Positions 9,323-18,900 of a stretch of DNA of 64,000 nt are shown here, in pieces. The position numbers and the translations under genes were made by a program. Source of the stretch: an uncultured Bacteroidales bacterium (lineage in GTDB: Bacteria; Bacteroidota; Bacteroidia; Bacteroidales; WCHB1-69); contig CAKUVI010000009.1 in the NCBI GenBank assembly GCA_934699095.1, positions 1 through 64,000 of the forward strand. The letters are read 5' to 3'. Position 1 is the stretch's first letter. Each line of letters begins with the position of its first letter. A model generated the notes under the pieces. The model was not told the origin of the DNA. It made no database searches and saw only the letters and a program-made list of their open reading frames with translations.

Positions 9323-10210
9323 TTACTCCTTACAAGAATTCCGAACCATCACCTCTCTGTAGTCTCGTTTGAACCAGGTGAGCTGCTTCTTGGCGTAGCG
9401 GCGGGTGTGCGTCTTGATGTCGGTGACGGCCTGCTCTAACGTGCACTTTCCGTCCATATAACTGAACAACTCCTTGTAACCCACAGTGTTGAGCGCGTTC
9501 AAATCCCTGTATTGCTGCAACCCCCTCGCCTCCTCCAACAAGCCATCCTCCATCATCTTGTCAACACGGCGATTTATACGGTCGAACAACTCCTCACGAG
9601 GACGGTTCAGATAATACTTCTCTATGTTGAAATCGCGCTGCTTGCGCTCGCCCTTCAAAAACTGAGAGTAGGGCTTGCCCGTCTGCAAACAGATCTCCAA
9701 CGCCCTGACCATCCTCTTGTGATTATTGGGATCGTCGTGCGCAAGAAACTCAGGATCAAGTATCTGCAACTGAGCGCGCAAAGCTTCTATACCATTGTTT
9801 TCATATAACCCGTTCACATACTGCCGCAGACTGAAATCCACGTCAGGCAGTTCGTCGATACCGTTGCACACGGCAGAGATGTACTGCGGACTGCCGCCAG
9901 TCATAATCACCACCGGAAACTCCTGGAAAAGGGATCCGAGCAGTTTCAACACATCCTGCTCGTACATGTAAACATTGTAGTAGTCATGGATTGAGAGCAT
10001 CCCCACGAAATAGTGTTTGGCGGCCGCCAGCTCCTCGTCTGTGGGGAAGGCGGTGCCGATGCGCATCTCCCTATAAAACTGGCGCGAGTCGGCGGAGATT
10101 ATGGGCACCCGCCAACGTTGCGCCAGTTCTATTGTGTAAGATGTTTTCCCGACTGCGGTCGGACCGGTCAGAATGAGTAGCGTGGGACTCTTAAAACTCG
10201 CTAAATTCAT
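9323..10210 (-). CDS. miaA: tRNA dimethylallyltransferase MiaA
   Basis: MiaA adds a dimethylallyl group to the N6 of A37 in tRNAs reading codons that start with U. The 295-residue protein has the P-loop GPTAVGKT near the N-terminus (about residues 16-23), the substrate motif SADSRQFYREMRIGTA, and the MTGGSPQYISAVCNGID and NNHKRMVRALEI regions expected of the family. The start overlaps the end of the upstream PRiA4-like gene by 20 nt, so it is probably the last gene of yebC - PRiA4-like - miaA. Length and motifs are normal. Confidence 0.96.
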   Translation of the reverse strand: MNLASFKSPTLLILTGPTAVGKTSYTIELAQRWRVPIISADSRQFYREMRIGTAFPTDEELAAAKHYFVGMLSIHDYYNVYMYEQDVLKLLGSLFQEFPVVIMTGGSPQYISAVCNGIDELPDVDFSLRQYVNGLYENNGIEALRAQLQILDPEFLAHDDPNNHKRMVRALEICLQTGKPYSQFLKGERKQRDFNIEKYYLNRPREELFDRINRRVDKMMEDGLLEEARGLQQYRDLNALNTVGYKELFSYMDGKCTLEQAVTDIKTHTRRYAKKQLTWFKRDYREVMVRNSCKE

Positions 10211-10790
10211 TCAGGTCGGTGTAATCTTCTTCGTTATAGCCGTCATCGAAGCCATCGTCAAAGTCGTCCTCCTCGTCCAAGAGCAGCGACGACTCGTCGA
10301 ACTCGGGCTGCGGAAAGTCCTTGGCAGACATCTTCACCGGAAGCTCGCCCTTACTGAGGGTGCAACGCGGGAAGTCATCGACCTTATCCGACTGCGCCAC
10401 CTTCTGGAATTCGATGTAGAAGGTCTTGGGATTGATAAAATCATACTCATAGAGGATGTTCTGGTGCGGATCTGTGATAAAATCCTTCAGTTTCGCATCC
10501 TTCATCACAAATTTCGGTATGTTGCTCTTAGTGCTGAATGAGTCCTCTTCATCGTAGTCGGGATCTTCCATTACATCATCCTCGTCGGAAGTGTCGGTGA
10601 GGGTTATCTCCTTCTGCTTGTTCCACTTCTGGTCACAGATGGAGAATGCGGCGAACTCGTTGCCCTGCAGTCCAAGACATTTATAGAGGAAGTAATGGAA
10701 CTCCTCGAAATTGGCGTTGGCTGGCACGTCAACGTCCCTTTCGAAATCCTCGACTTCGTCGTAGAAAACTTTGAATTTGTAATAATACAT
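10191..10790 (-). CDS. PRiA4_ORF3-like (IS1096 passenger TnpR family) protein
   Basis: The 199-residue protein starts MYYYKFKVFYDEVEDFERDVDVP and continues with a region (about residues 25-115) that fits the plasmid pRiA4b ORF-3-like fold found in Bacteroidetes chromosomal genes. The name reflects homology to a transposon passenger; no transposon is present here. The C-terminal third is very acidic, with runs of Asp/Glu (about residues 165-195). It lies 36 nt downstream of yebC and overlaps miaA, which suggests co-transcription. The function is unknown. Confidence 0.75.
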   Translation of the reverse strand: MYYYKFKVFYDEVEDFERDVDVPANANFEEFHYFLYKCLGLQGNEFAAFSICDQKWNKQKEITLTDTSDEDDVMEDPDYDEEDSFSTKSNIPKFVMKDAKLKDFITDPHQNILYEYDFINPKTFYIEFQKVAQSDKVDDFPRCTLSKGELPVKMSAKDFPQPEFDESSLLLDEEDDFDDGFDDGYNEEDYTDLNEFSEF

Positions 10791-10826
10791 GGCTTTAAAG
10801 ATTTAATGGTTTTGAATATCAAAAAA

Positions 10827-11555
10827 CTAAGCTTCCTCGACCTCAGGCTCCACCATATTGTGGTAAACGTTGGTCACATCCTCGTCTTCGTTAATCTTGT
10901 CAAGGAGTGCATCGACTTCGGCGCGTTGCTCGTCGGTGAGGGTCTTCATCTCCTTAGGGATTCTGTCGAACTTGAAGCTCTTGATCTCGTACTTGTTGTC
11001 TTCGAGGAATTTCTGGATAGGGCCGAAAGCCTTGTATTCAGCCATAATCATTACTTCCTCGTCATCGGCGTCGATCTCGGCATCAAAGTCCATCATTGAG
11101 AGTTCGAACTCTTCAATATCGAGTTCCGGAGTGCGGGCCACGGTGAAGATGCACTTGTGGTCGAACAGGAAGTCGAGCATGCCGGATGTTCCGAGAGAGC
11201 CGCCGAACTTGTTGAAATAGCTGCGCACATTGGCAACGGTGCGTTGGTTGTTGTCGGTTGCAGCTTCAATCAGGATTGCTATGCCGTGAGGTCCGCGACC
11301 TTCATAAACCATCTCCTTGTATTCAGACAAATCCTTCTCGAAGGCGCGTTTTATGGCGCGGTCGATGTTGTCTTTAGGCATGTTCTCGTTCTTGGCTGTC
11401 TGAATCAACAGACGGAGCTTTGAGTTCTGGTCGGGGTCTGGACCGCCGGCCTTGGCCGCCATCGTTATCTCTTTTCCCAGACGGGTGAAAGTCTTTGCTA
11501 AGTATGCGTTACGTTTGAAAATTCTTGCCTTGCGGTATTCAAATGCTCTTCCCAT
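10827..11555 (-). CDS. yebC: YebC/PmpR family protein
   Basis: A 242-residue member of the YebC/TACO1 family, cytosolic proteins first described as transcriptional regulators and more recently linked to ribosome function at difficult peptide bonds. The N-terminus MGRAFEYRKARIFKRNAYLAKTFTRLGKEI and the central IAILIEAATDNNQRTVANVRSYFNKFGG are diagnostic. Family length is about 240. It is the first gene of the yebC - PRiA4-like - miaA group. A likely -7 box, TATATTTG, lies on the minus strand at 11613-11620. Confidence 0.95.
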   Translation of the reverse strand: MGRAFEYRKARIFKRNAYLAKTFTRLGKEITMAAKAGGPDPDQNSKLRLLIQTAKNENMPKDNIDRAIKRAFEKDLSEYKEMVYEGRGPHGIAILIEAATDNNQRTVANVRSYFNKFGGSLGTSGMLDFLFDHKCIFTVARTPELDIEEFELSMMDFDAEIDADDEEVMIMAEYKAFGPIQKFLEDNKYEIKSFKFDRIPKEMKTLTDEQRAEVDALLDKINEDEDVTNVYHNMVEPEVEEA

Positions 11556-11612
11556 TTTGTTCTATTTTTTATTGTATTACTCAGTGATTTTTGTTCTATT
11601 CCAATTCGGCTG

Positions 11613-11697
11613 CAAATATATAAATTTTTCACCGAAATTCATCTACAATACAATCTAAACAAAATAATCTTTCAATTTAAATTTTTACTTACTTTTG
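11613..11697. promoter_or_regulatory. Divergent promoters for yebC and the 11726 gene
   Basis: Minus-strand TATATTTG at 11613-11620 faces yebC, and plus-strand TACTTTTG at 11690-11697 faces the secreted-protein gene at 11726. Both match TAnnTTTG. Neither has a clear -33 TTTG at 20 nt. Confidence 0.5.
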
Positions 11698-11725
11698 CAG
11701 TCTCTAAAAATCATTATTGTCAATT

Positions 11726-12280
11726 ATGAAGAAGATTCTCATCCTATTGTCGATCATAGCGTTCGCCATAACACTAAATGCACAGACTGCCCCGATGAAG
11801 TTCCTGGGGATTGGCATGAACAGCACACAGTCAACATTCGTCTCCAAGCTCAAAGGGAAAGGGTTTGTGGAGGATGTCAGCCACAGCAAGCCGAACCTGA
11901 TAGTGATGAAGGGCATGTTCGCGGGCGAGCGCGTGAAGATAGAGATCCGTTGCGCCGCTAAGACGCACCTCGTTTACGGCGTGTACGTCTTCTTCAACAT
12001 GAGCACGCGCTTCACGTACGAAGACCTCAAGTCAAGGCTCGCAAGCAAATACGGCGAGACATTCGAAGAGGTCAACAACCTCAAGAACGACGATTACGCT
12101 TATGTGAAATACACCACCGACTATTCACAATGGTTCACCGACAAGGACGAGGAGAGCGGCGCACACAACACCATAGTGCTCTCCAAATGCAGTTACCACA
12201 GCACTTCCCCATACGTTCTCAGCTACATCGACGGAAAAAACTCGAAAGTTGAGATGCTGGAGGTGAACTCAGACTTCTAA
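11726..12280 (+). CDS. Secreted protein of unknown function
   Basis: The 184-residue product begins MKKILILLSIIAFAITLNAQ, a standard signal peptide probably cut after the Ala/Gln region near residue 20, so it is exported to the periplasm or surface. The mature part starts APMKFLGIGMNSTQSTFVSKLKGKGF, a pattern I have seen in Bacteroidetes hypothetical proteins that open with a small repeat-like alpha/beta unit. There is no lipobox and no T9SS domain. The start at 11726 is preferred over a TTG nine bases upstream because of the signal peptide. It is followed after 21 nt by the DUF456 gene. Confidence 0.75.
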   Translation: MKKILILLSIIAFAITLNAQTAPMKFLGIGMNSTQSTFVSKLKGKGFVEDVSHSKPNLIVMKGMFAGERVKIEIRCAAKTHLVYGVYVFFNMSTRFTYEDLKSRLASKYGETFEEVNNLKNDDYAYVKYTTDYSQWFTDKDEESGAHNTIVLSKCSYHSTSPYVLSYIDGKNSKVEMLEVNSDF

Positions 12281-12301
12281 ATCCTGAATTCTGAAATCAT
12301 C

Positions 12302-12790
12302 ATGGATATCTTTCTCACTGTAGCAGGGGCTCTCTGCCTGCTCGTCGGGTTGGCGGGCTGCATACTCCCTATTCTGCCAGGCGTGCCGGTGGCCTATGCC
12401 GGTCTCTGGCTTCTTCACGCCACCGAGAAAGTTCAGTTCAGCTGGAAATTCCTTATCACATGGGGTATAATCACCATTGTCGTGCAAGTATTGGACGCCG
12501 TGGTGCCGGTTTGGGGCACTAAAGCCATGGGCGGCTCAAAGGCTGGCGTGTGGGGCAGCACCATAGGACTCGTCGCAGGCCTCTTCTTCAGCCCTTGGGG
12601 TATCATCCTCGGTCCCTTCATCGGTGCTGTGGCAGGTGAGTTTGCCGCCAACATAGGGAAAGAACAGCTGCCTCTTGGCCGCATTCTCAAGGCCGGCATG
12701 GGCTCATTCGCCGGACTGATGGCCGGCACCGTCATGAAAATAGCCTGCGTGGCGATTATGACATTCCATTTCGTTTCCGCCATCATCTGA
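12302..12790 (+). CDS. DUF456 family membrane protein
   Basis: The 162-residue protein is almost entirely hydrophobic with four or five likely membrane segments (about 4-28, 48-68, 82-118 and 130-160). It has the glycine-rich GLAGCILPILPGVPVAYAGL and FFSPWGIILGPFIGAVAGEF motifs of the DUF456 family. The family's function is unknown. It follows the secreted-protein gene by 21 nt and is probably co-transcribed with it. Confidence 0.85.
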   Translation: MDIFLTVAGALCLLVGLAGCILPILPGVPVAYAGLWLLHATEKVQFSWKFLITWGIITIVVQVLDAVVPVWGTKAMGGSKAGVWGSTIGLVAGLFFSPWGIILGPFIGAVAGEFAANIGKEQLPLGRILKAGMGSFAGLMAGTVMKIACVAIMTFHFVSAII

Positions 12791-12810
12791 TTTCCCGTTG
12801 AGACGGACGG

Positions 12811-12908
12811 CCGTCTGCCAATATAAAAATTGCGGTTATTATATAAAAAAAACGGCCGTCCGTCTGCCAATATAAAAATTGCGGTTATTATATAAAAAAA
12901 CGGACGAT
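12811..12908. repeat. 49-bp tandem duplication between convergent genes
   Basis: A 49-bp unit beginning CCGTCTGCCAATATA at 12811 is repeated at 12860. It contains CGGCCGTCCG-type palindromic sequence and A-rich runs. The same sequence is present once, inverted, after the second adhesin near 35275-35320. Confidence 0.8.
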
Positions 12909-12919
12909 ATATAAAAAAA

Positions 12920-12943
12920 AGAGACGGACGATTGTCCGTCTCT
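12920..12943 (-). terminator. Terminator of the 2274-residue adhesin gene
   Basis: Arms AGAGACGGAC and GTCCGTCTCT (10 bp) enclose a GATT loop. On the minus strand the hairpin is followed by a run of Ts. Its counterpart with the same arms lies at 35248-35271 behind the paralogous gene. Confidence 0.8.
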
Positions 12944-12966
12944 ACAAAATCGTATTTTATGTGGGA

Positions 12967-15900
12967 TTATTTTTTGATGAAATTTTTGGTTGCGACACCG
13001 TCGTTGGTGATTACCTTCACGAAATACATGCCGTTTGCAAGGTTCTCGATGTTGATCCTTGTAGGATTTTCGATAACCTCAACCTCGCTGATGAGCTTTC
13101 CGTAAACGTCGTAAACCTCAAGACGGCTTACTGCGATGTCGTTGTCGCTCACGCGAACGTCAACATAGTTGCTTGCAGGGTTTGGATACAACGAGATGCT
13201 GCCCATCAGGCGGGCGTTGATGCCCGTGCTCTGGCTGATCATTGTGCTCCAAGGACTGGTTGCGCCGTCGCACACTGCCTGTACCTGGATCTGATACTCG
13301 GTGGCCTCCGTGAGGTCGGTGATAGTGTAAGTCGGGTTGCCCTCGACTGTCACGGTGCTCCATGCGCCGTTCACAACGCGGTACTGCAGGTTCCACTTGC
13401 TTGCGCCGTTCGCATTCCATGTGATGGTCATGCTCTCCTTGGTGATGTTGGATGCAGCAACGTTGGTGGGTGTGTTACATGGCTCAACAGATGAAGAGTT
13501 GGTGGTGAAGTTCTTCCACTGACCGTAAGAGTTGCCGTTGGCGGTGGTTGCGAACGCACGGAATGTGTATTCTGTGCCCTCTGCAAGACCTGTGAGAGGA
13601 GCTGTGAAGTTGGTGGTGCCGGTTGCGCTAACTGTTGCAACTGTGCCGCCTGAAACTGCCTTCCATTCGAAACCGCGTGCGGTGATCGTCTGGTTGCCAG
13701 GGTTGGTGATTGTACCGTTCAAGGTGGCTGTTGTCTCAGTCACGTTGGTTGCGTCGTTGGTGGCAACTGTAGGATTTACAACTGCCGGACCCGCGCCATC
13801 ACCATCGTAAACGGTGATATTGTCAACGCCCACGCCATATCCGTTGTGTGAGTAGCCCAAGAATGCAACCTGATATGTGGCTGATGCATTTGGAAGCGCA
13901 ACAGAATCAAACATCCAGTCATGGCCACCCTGTGAAGGATATCCTGTGATGTAAGTCCATTCTGCAGAAGGCTCTGTTCTGTAATAAACGGCTATTGAAT
14001 CCAAGTTAGACTGCCAATAATGGCCATAATAATGGAATGACATGTAAGGATTGCTCAATCCTGTGATGTCAAGTATAGGCGAGATCAGATACTCTTCTGT
14101 CTTAGGAAGAGTTGAGCCGTCAACAAGGAGGTGTGCGAAGTATGAACCGCTTTCCGGTCCGTAGTTACTGCTGTATCCTTGAGAAACGATCTCCCAAGCC
14201 TCGTCACCTGTAACATGTTCTACTGTCCAGCAGCCAAAGTTACCACTTTCGAAACCTTCGTTCCAAGGGAAGTTAACTATAGGATCTGACGAACAAGCAG
14301 TGCTAAACATAGCAGTTACCCATTGTACATCACCTTCAGGACAAACAGGAGCTATCTTAACCTCGTAAATAGAAGAAGCGTCCAAGCCTGTAAGTTCGAT
14401 GCTCTCGGTGCTTGTGGTCTCTTCGTTCCAGTTATCTTCACCAACTTTTCTGTATTTAACATCATAGCCGTTCTCGCTTGAGCCCGTCCAAGCGACGGTT
14501 GCTGTTGATTCAGTAACACCTGTCACAGTGATATTCTGAACCTTAGGACAAGCAGGAGCTACATCCAACGTAACATCATCAACATAAAGTGAAGAAGTTG
14601 TGTTGGATCTGAGTGCTATGTATGCACCTTCACCCTCATAACCGTCAAACAGAACTTCAAATTCTTCCATAGTGTTGTTTATATATACACTTTGAACGAG
14701 TTGGAAAGTGCTGTTGTCGGCTGGATCTGTCATCACACCGATCTGAAGTTCCTGGTTGAGTGATGAACTTGTACGAGCGAAGAATGAGAGTTGGAGATGT
14801 GTAAGATCAAGAGCCTCTCCATCGATTGCCGGCAAAATACCGGTATTGCCGGTGCTGCTGAAATAAAGCATGCGAGAGCCACTGTGTGCGTATGTCGAGT
14901 AGTTGTATGAGTATGGATAAGAAGAGGATGATGTGCCTCTTGCCCAACATGCCGGAAGAGGATAAGATGAAGTGCCTGCTGTGTTGTTGTTTTCAAAATC
15001 CCAAGTTTGAGGAACTTCAGATATCGGCATACATTCCGTGGTGAATGTTATAACGTCGGAATTTGATTCCGTGCCGTCGTCACAAACAGCGGCTACATAC
15101 AGTTGATAAGTTGTTGAAGGATTAAGATTCTCTAAAGTGTAATAACCGTCGGACAGGGAAACGTTAGCCTCTTGGGTGTATTCGGTTTCACCTTGTGCTC
15201 TGTAATAGAGGTTGTGCTCTTCATTAACAGAGAACCATGAGATGTTAGCAGTTGTGGCAGCTACGTTGGAAGCAGTAACTTGTATCGGCTTAGGACAGCT
15301 TACCAATGATGATTCATCAACATCTAATTCTATACTGTCGATTGTAGCACCAATTCCGTCACCGCCGCCGCCGTCATTCGACCAATAGAAAACGAGATAT
15401 GCCTCTCCGCCAGGAGCCGGGTTGGCGATTTTGCCGTCAACACTTACAACTCCATTTGTCAAGTTGTACATATACGGATATGTTGAAACACTTCCTGTTG
15501 ACTGCGTTTTGTAAGGCGTGAAGTTGAAAGCATACTGAGATGAGGAGTAACATCCGATATCGGTTGAGGTTGCGTGTGTGTGTACAGAGCCGGCAGTGAG
15601 TTCCACGTTGGTAGGAATCATCAACACCTTGATGTGATCCCATGTTGATTCACCACCGCATGTCACATTGAATTTGATGAGAAGGGAGTCTGACAGCGGC
15701 ATGGTAAAGAGTTTCTGAGCATAGCCGCACGATGGAGTGTGTACGTATGTCACAGATGTGCTGTTGCTTGAGAGGAACAAATCGTTGTTTGAGGTACCGT
15801 GGTTGCCGATCTGCCATTTGTTGGTTGCACCATTGCTTACCATCATCCATTGCAGATCTGAACCTTCTTCAAAATCGGTGAAGTAAGGAAGTTCCGCAGG

Positions 15901-18900
15901 CAGCATTGCTGTTGCGAAGAATGCGTGTTCACTTACAGGCTCAAAATCGGTGCCGCAAGCGGTTTGAACGTACCACTCGTATGTTGTGGATGTCTCAAGA
16001 CCAGCCAATGTATATACACCGTCTGTCAAAGACACACCCGCTACTGATTCATATTCAGAAGTGCCGAGAGCCTTGTAGTAGAGGTCGAACACCTCGCCTG
16101 TTGAAGTCCATGAGAGATCAACCGACGAAGTTGTTGCGTTTTCGAACGCAAGGTCGGTAGGCTTTGAACATGCCGGTATAGGTTCCAAAGTCACATCATC
16201 AACATAAATTCCTGTTGAAGAATTAGCTCTTAAAGCAATGAATGAGCCTTCACCTTCGTAATCCCCAAATGGAACAGTGAAATACTCATGTGTACTGTTA
16301 ACCATAACAGTTGCAATGGTATTGAAAGAGTTATTGTCGAGAGGATCAGTCATTACACCTACAAGCAACGGAGTGTTTGATGTGCTATAGGTTCTTGCAT
16401 AGAATGTAATCTGTAATTCGTTCACATTTAAATCATCGGTGCTGATTTCCGGAAGGATTCCGGTGCTTCCCATGCTACCGAAATACAGGTCTTTTGATCC
16501 GCTGTGCGCGTATGAGCTATAAACATAAGGATAGGTAGTGGATGAAGTGCCTCTTGCCCAACATGCAGGAAGCGGATAAGATGATGTTCCTGCTATGTTA
16601 CCATTTTCAAAGTTCCAAACAATCGGCAAAGATGCGATTGCGTCACATCCCGTCACAAAAGTGGCTTCTAGTGAGACCTCCTCGGTACCGTCGTCACAAA
16701 TAACAGACAGATACCAATTGTAAACTGTTGCGGGATTCAGGTCGCTGAGAGTATAGACACCGTCTTCAAGAGAGACGTTCTCAATCATCTCATAGTTCGC
16801 AGCAGAAACTGTTTTATAATAAAGGTTCACATTGTCCGCATCAGATGTCCAAGAAAGGTCTGCAGATGTCGGTGTGATATTGGATGATGTAAGTGCCACA
16901 GGTGCAGCACATGCAGGTGCATAGTCAAGTGTGACATCATCAACGAACCAATACCAAGCTGAGCTATTTGTTATATACTTGAACGCTATATTGTAATTGT
17001 CCTCTACAACATCTACCCCAGAGAAATTAACTTTATAAAAATGATAGTTATCGTCGCCTATTTCTGAAGATGACATTGACCACAATGGAACAAACGTGCT
17101 TGAATCAGATGCATTTGTAACATAACCAACGCTTAATGTACCTGAGCTTGAGCCCTCGCGTCTTGTCCAAAATGACAATTGAACATTATTGATAGGCTCC
17201 TCGGTAGTTGGCATAACGGCAAAAATAGGGTTGTTTGAGCTACTGCACTGGAACTTCAAACATTTAGCACTCTCATGTGGATAGCTTGTATTCACCTTTG
17301 GAAAGCCATTGTACGGATTGATTTTAGACCAACAGAGAGGTGTTGCATCTGACGCATAATCCTCAAAATTCTGAATGTAAGGCAATGACAAAAGGCCGCA
17401 AGGTGTTGTGAAGGTGGCTGTTTGAGAAGGCATGATAGTATCTGAGCATACCAATTCGACATACCATTGGTAAATAGTGGCTGAGGACAATCCTTCCAAC
17501 GTGTAGGTGGGTTCGCTGATTCCTTCTATTAAATCCCATTCAGCAGCATCAGACGTTTTGAAATAAAGATTGAACTCAGAGCCGTTTGAAGACCATGTAA
17601 GTTGTACTTCATTAGGTGATAACAGTTCTGAAACCAAGTTTAGTGGTCTCGGGCATGAAGGGAGCTCCTCTAATACAACGTCATCTACGTAAACTGAGCT
17701 TGATGACAAGGCCTTGAATGTGATAAATCTACCAGAGCCTTCATAACTGTCCAACGGAATATCGAACAATTGGTGCGTGTTAGAAACATTAATCACAGCA
17801 ATAGTATCGAATGATGAAGGATTCGAAGGACTTGACATCACACCTACAGCGAAAGGAACACTCGTTGACGATGAAGTGCGCGCGTAGAACTTAAGTTGCA
17901 TGTCTGTGATGCTGAGTGCATCAGGATCCACAGGAGTGATTGACACCGTTGATTGGTTAGAGAAGAAATACATGGAGTAGGAACCGCTATGCGCGTATGT
18001 CGAACTATTGTAGCAGTATGGAGATGTTGATGATCCAATGCCTCTGGTCCAGCATTCTGGAAGCGGATTTGAGCCTGTCATACCCTCATCGAAATTCCAT
18101 GTGACAGGAATTTCTGTCAATCCTGCGCAAGGGGTCTTGAAGGTGGCTGAGTCACTCTGGACATCTTCATCGCAATGTGCAACAACATACCATGTATATT
18201 GTGTATTGTCCTCAAGACCATACAACTCATATACACCATTTTCATTCAATGAAACACCACTTATCTCCGTGTACTCTTCATCTGTTGAAGACTTGTAGAA
18301 GAGTGAGAAATCGGTTACATCACCGGCCTGCCATGAGAGAGCCACATAATCAACACCGAAATCCACAGTCTTGAGCATCATAGGCTCCGGACAAGGATCT
18401 ATGTAGTCAACTTCGATGTTGTCAACAAACCAATACCAAGCTGAACTTGATGTTGTGTATTTGAAGGCTATACGTGCGCCCTCTTCATATTCAGCATCTG
18501 CGAATGAGACGATATACTTGTGGTAGTCGTTATCGCCAATTTCAGCACTTGAGATAGCGAATACTTCGGTAAAAGTAGATAAGTCGGTAATGTCGTTGAG
18601 CAGACCCATATGAATTGTACCGGAGCTTGAGCCTTCACGACGGGTATAGAATTTAATCTGCAGATTTGACAAATCCTCCTCCATCACAGGCAATACTGCA
18701 TAAGAGCCATTGGTGTTGGAGTGGAATTCCAAAGCGCGACCGCTGCCGCCATAAGGGTTAGATGTTGTAACACGCGGATATCCGCTGTAAGGGGCAAGTG
18801 TATCCCAACAATCAGGGGCGTATGATGAAACAGACTCGAAGTCGATAGAATAAGGCAAAGCACTTATTGCGCCGCAAGCGGTGGTGAATGTTGTGCTTCG

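Larger units (their letters stand above)
12792..13488. repeat. Left arm of a ~0.65-kb inverted repeat
   Basis: The arm covers the last ~173 codons of the 12967-19791 adhesin plus its terminator and 3' flank. Reverse-complemented, it aligns with 34703-35338 at about 90% identity by eye, with identical runs of more than 40 bp. It is longer than the right arm because of the 49-bp tandem duplication. Confidence 0.85.

Noticed and set aside
9168..9362. 64-codon plus-strand open frame between tracrRNA and miaA
   Set aside because: It runs into the antisense of miaA and shows no promoter, signal peptide or known family.
10191..10790. PRiA4_ORF3/IS1096 passenger-like gene as evidence for a transposon
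   Set aside because: No transposase, terminal repeats or target duplications are present; the gene overlaps miaA in a stable-looking operon.
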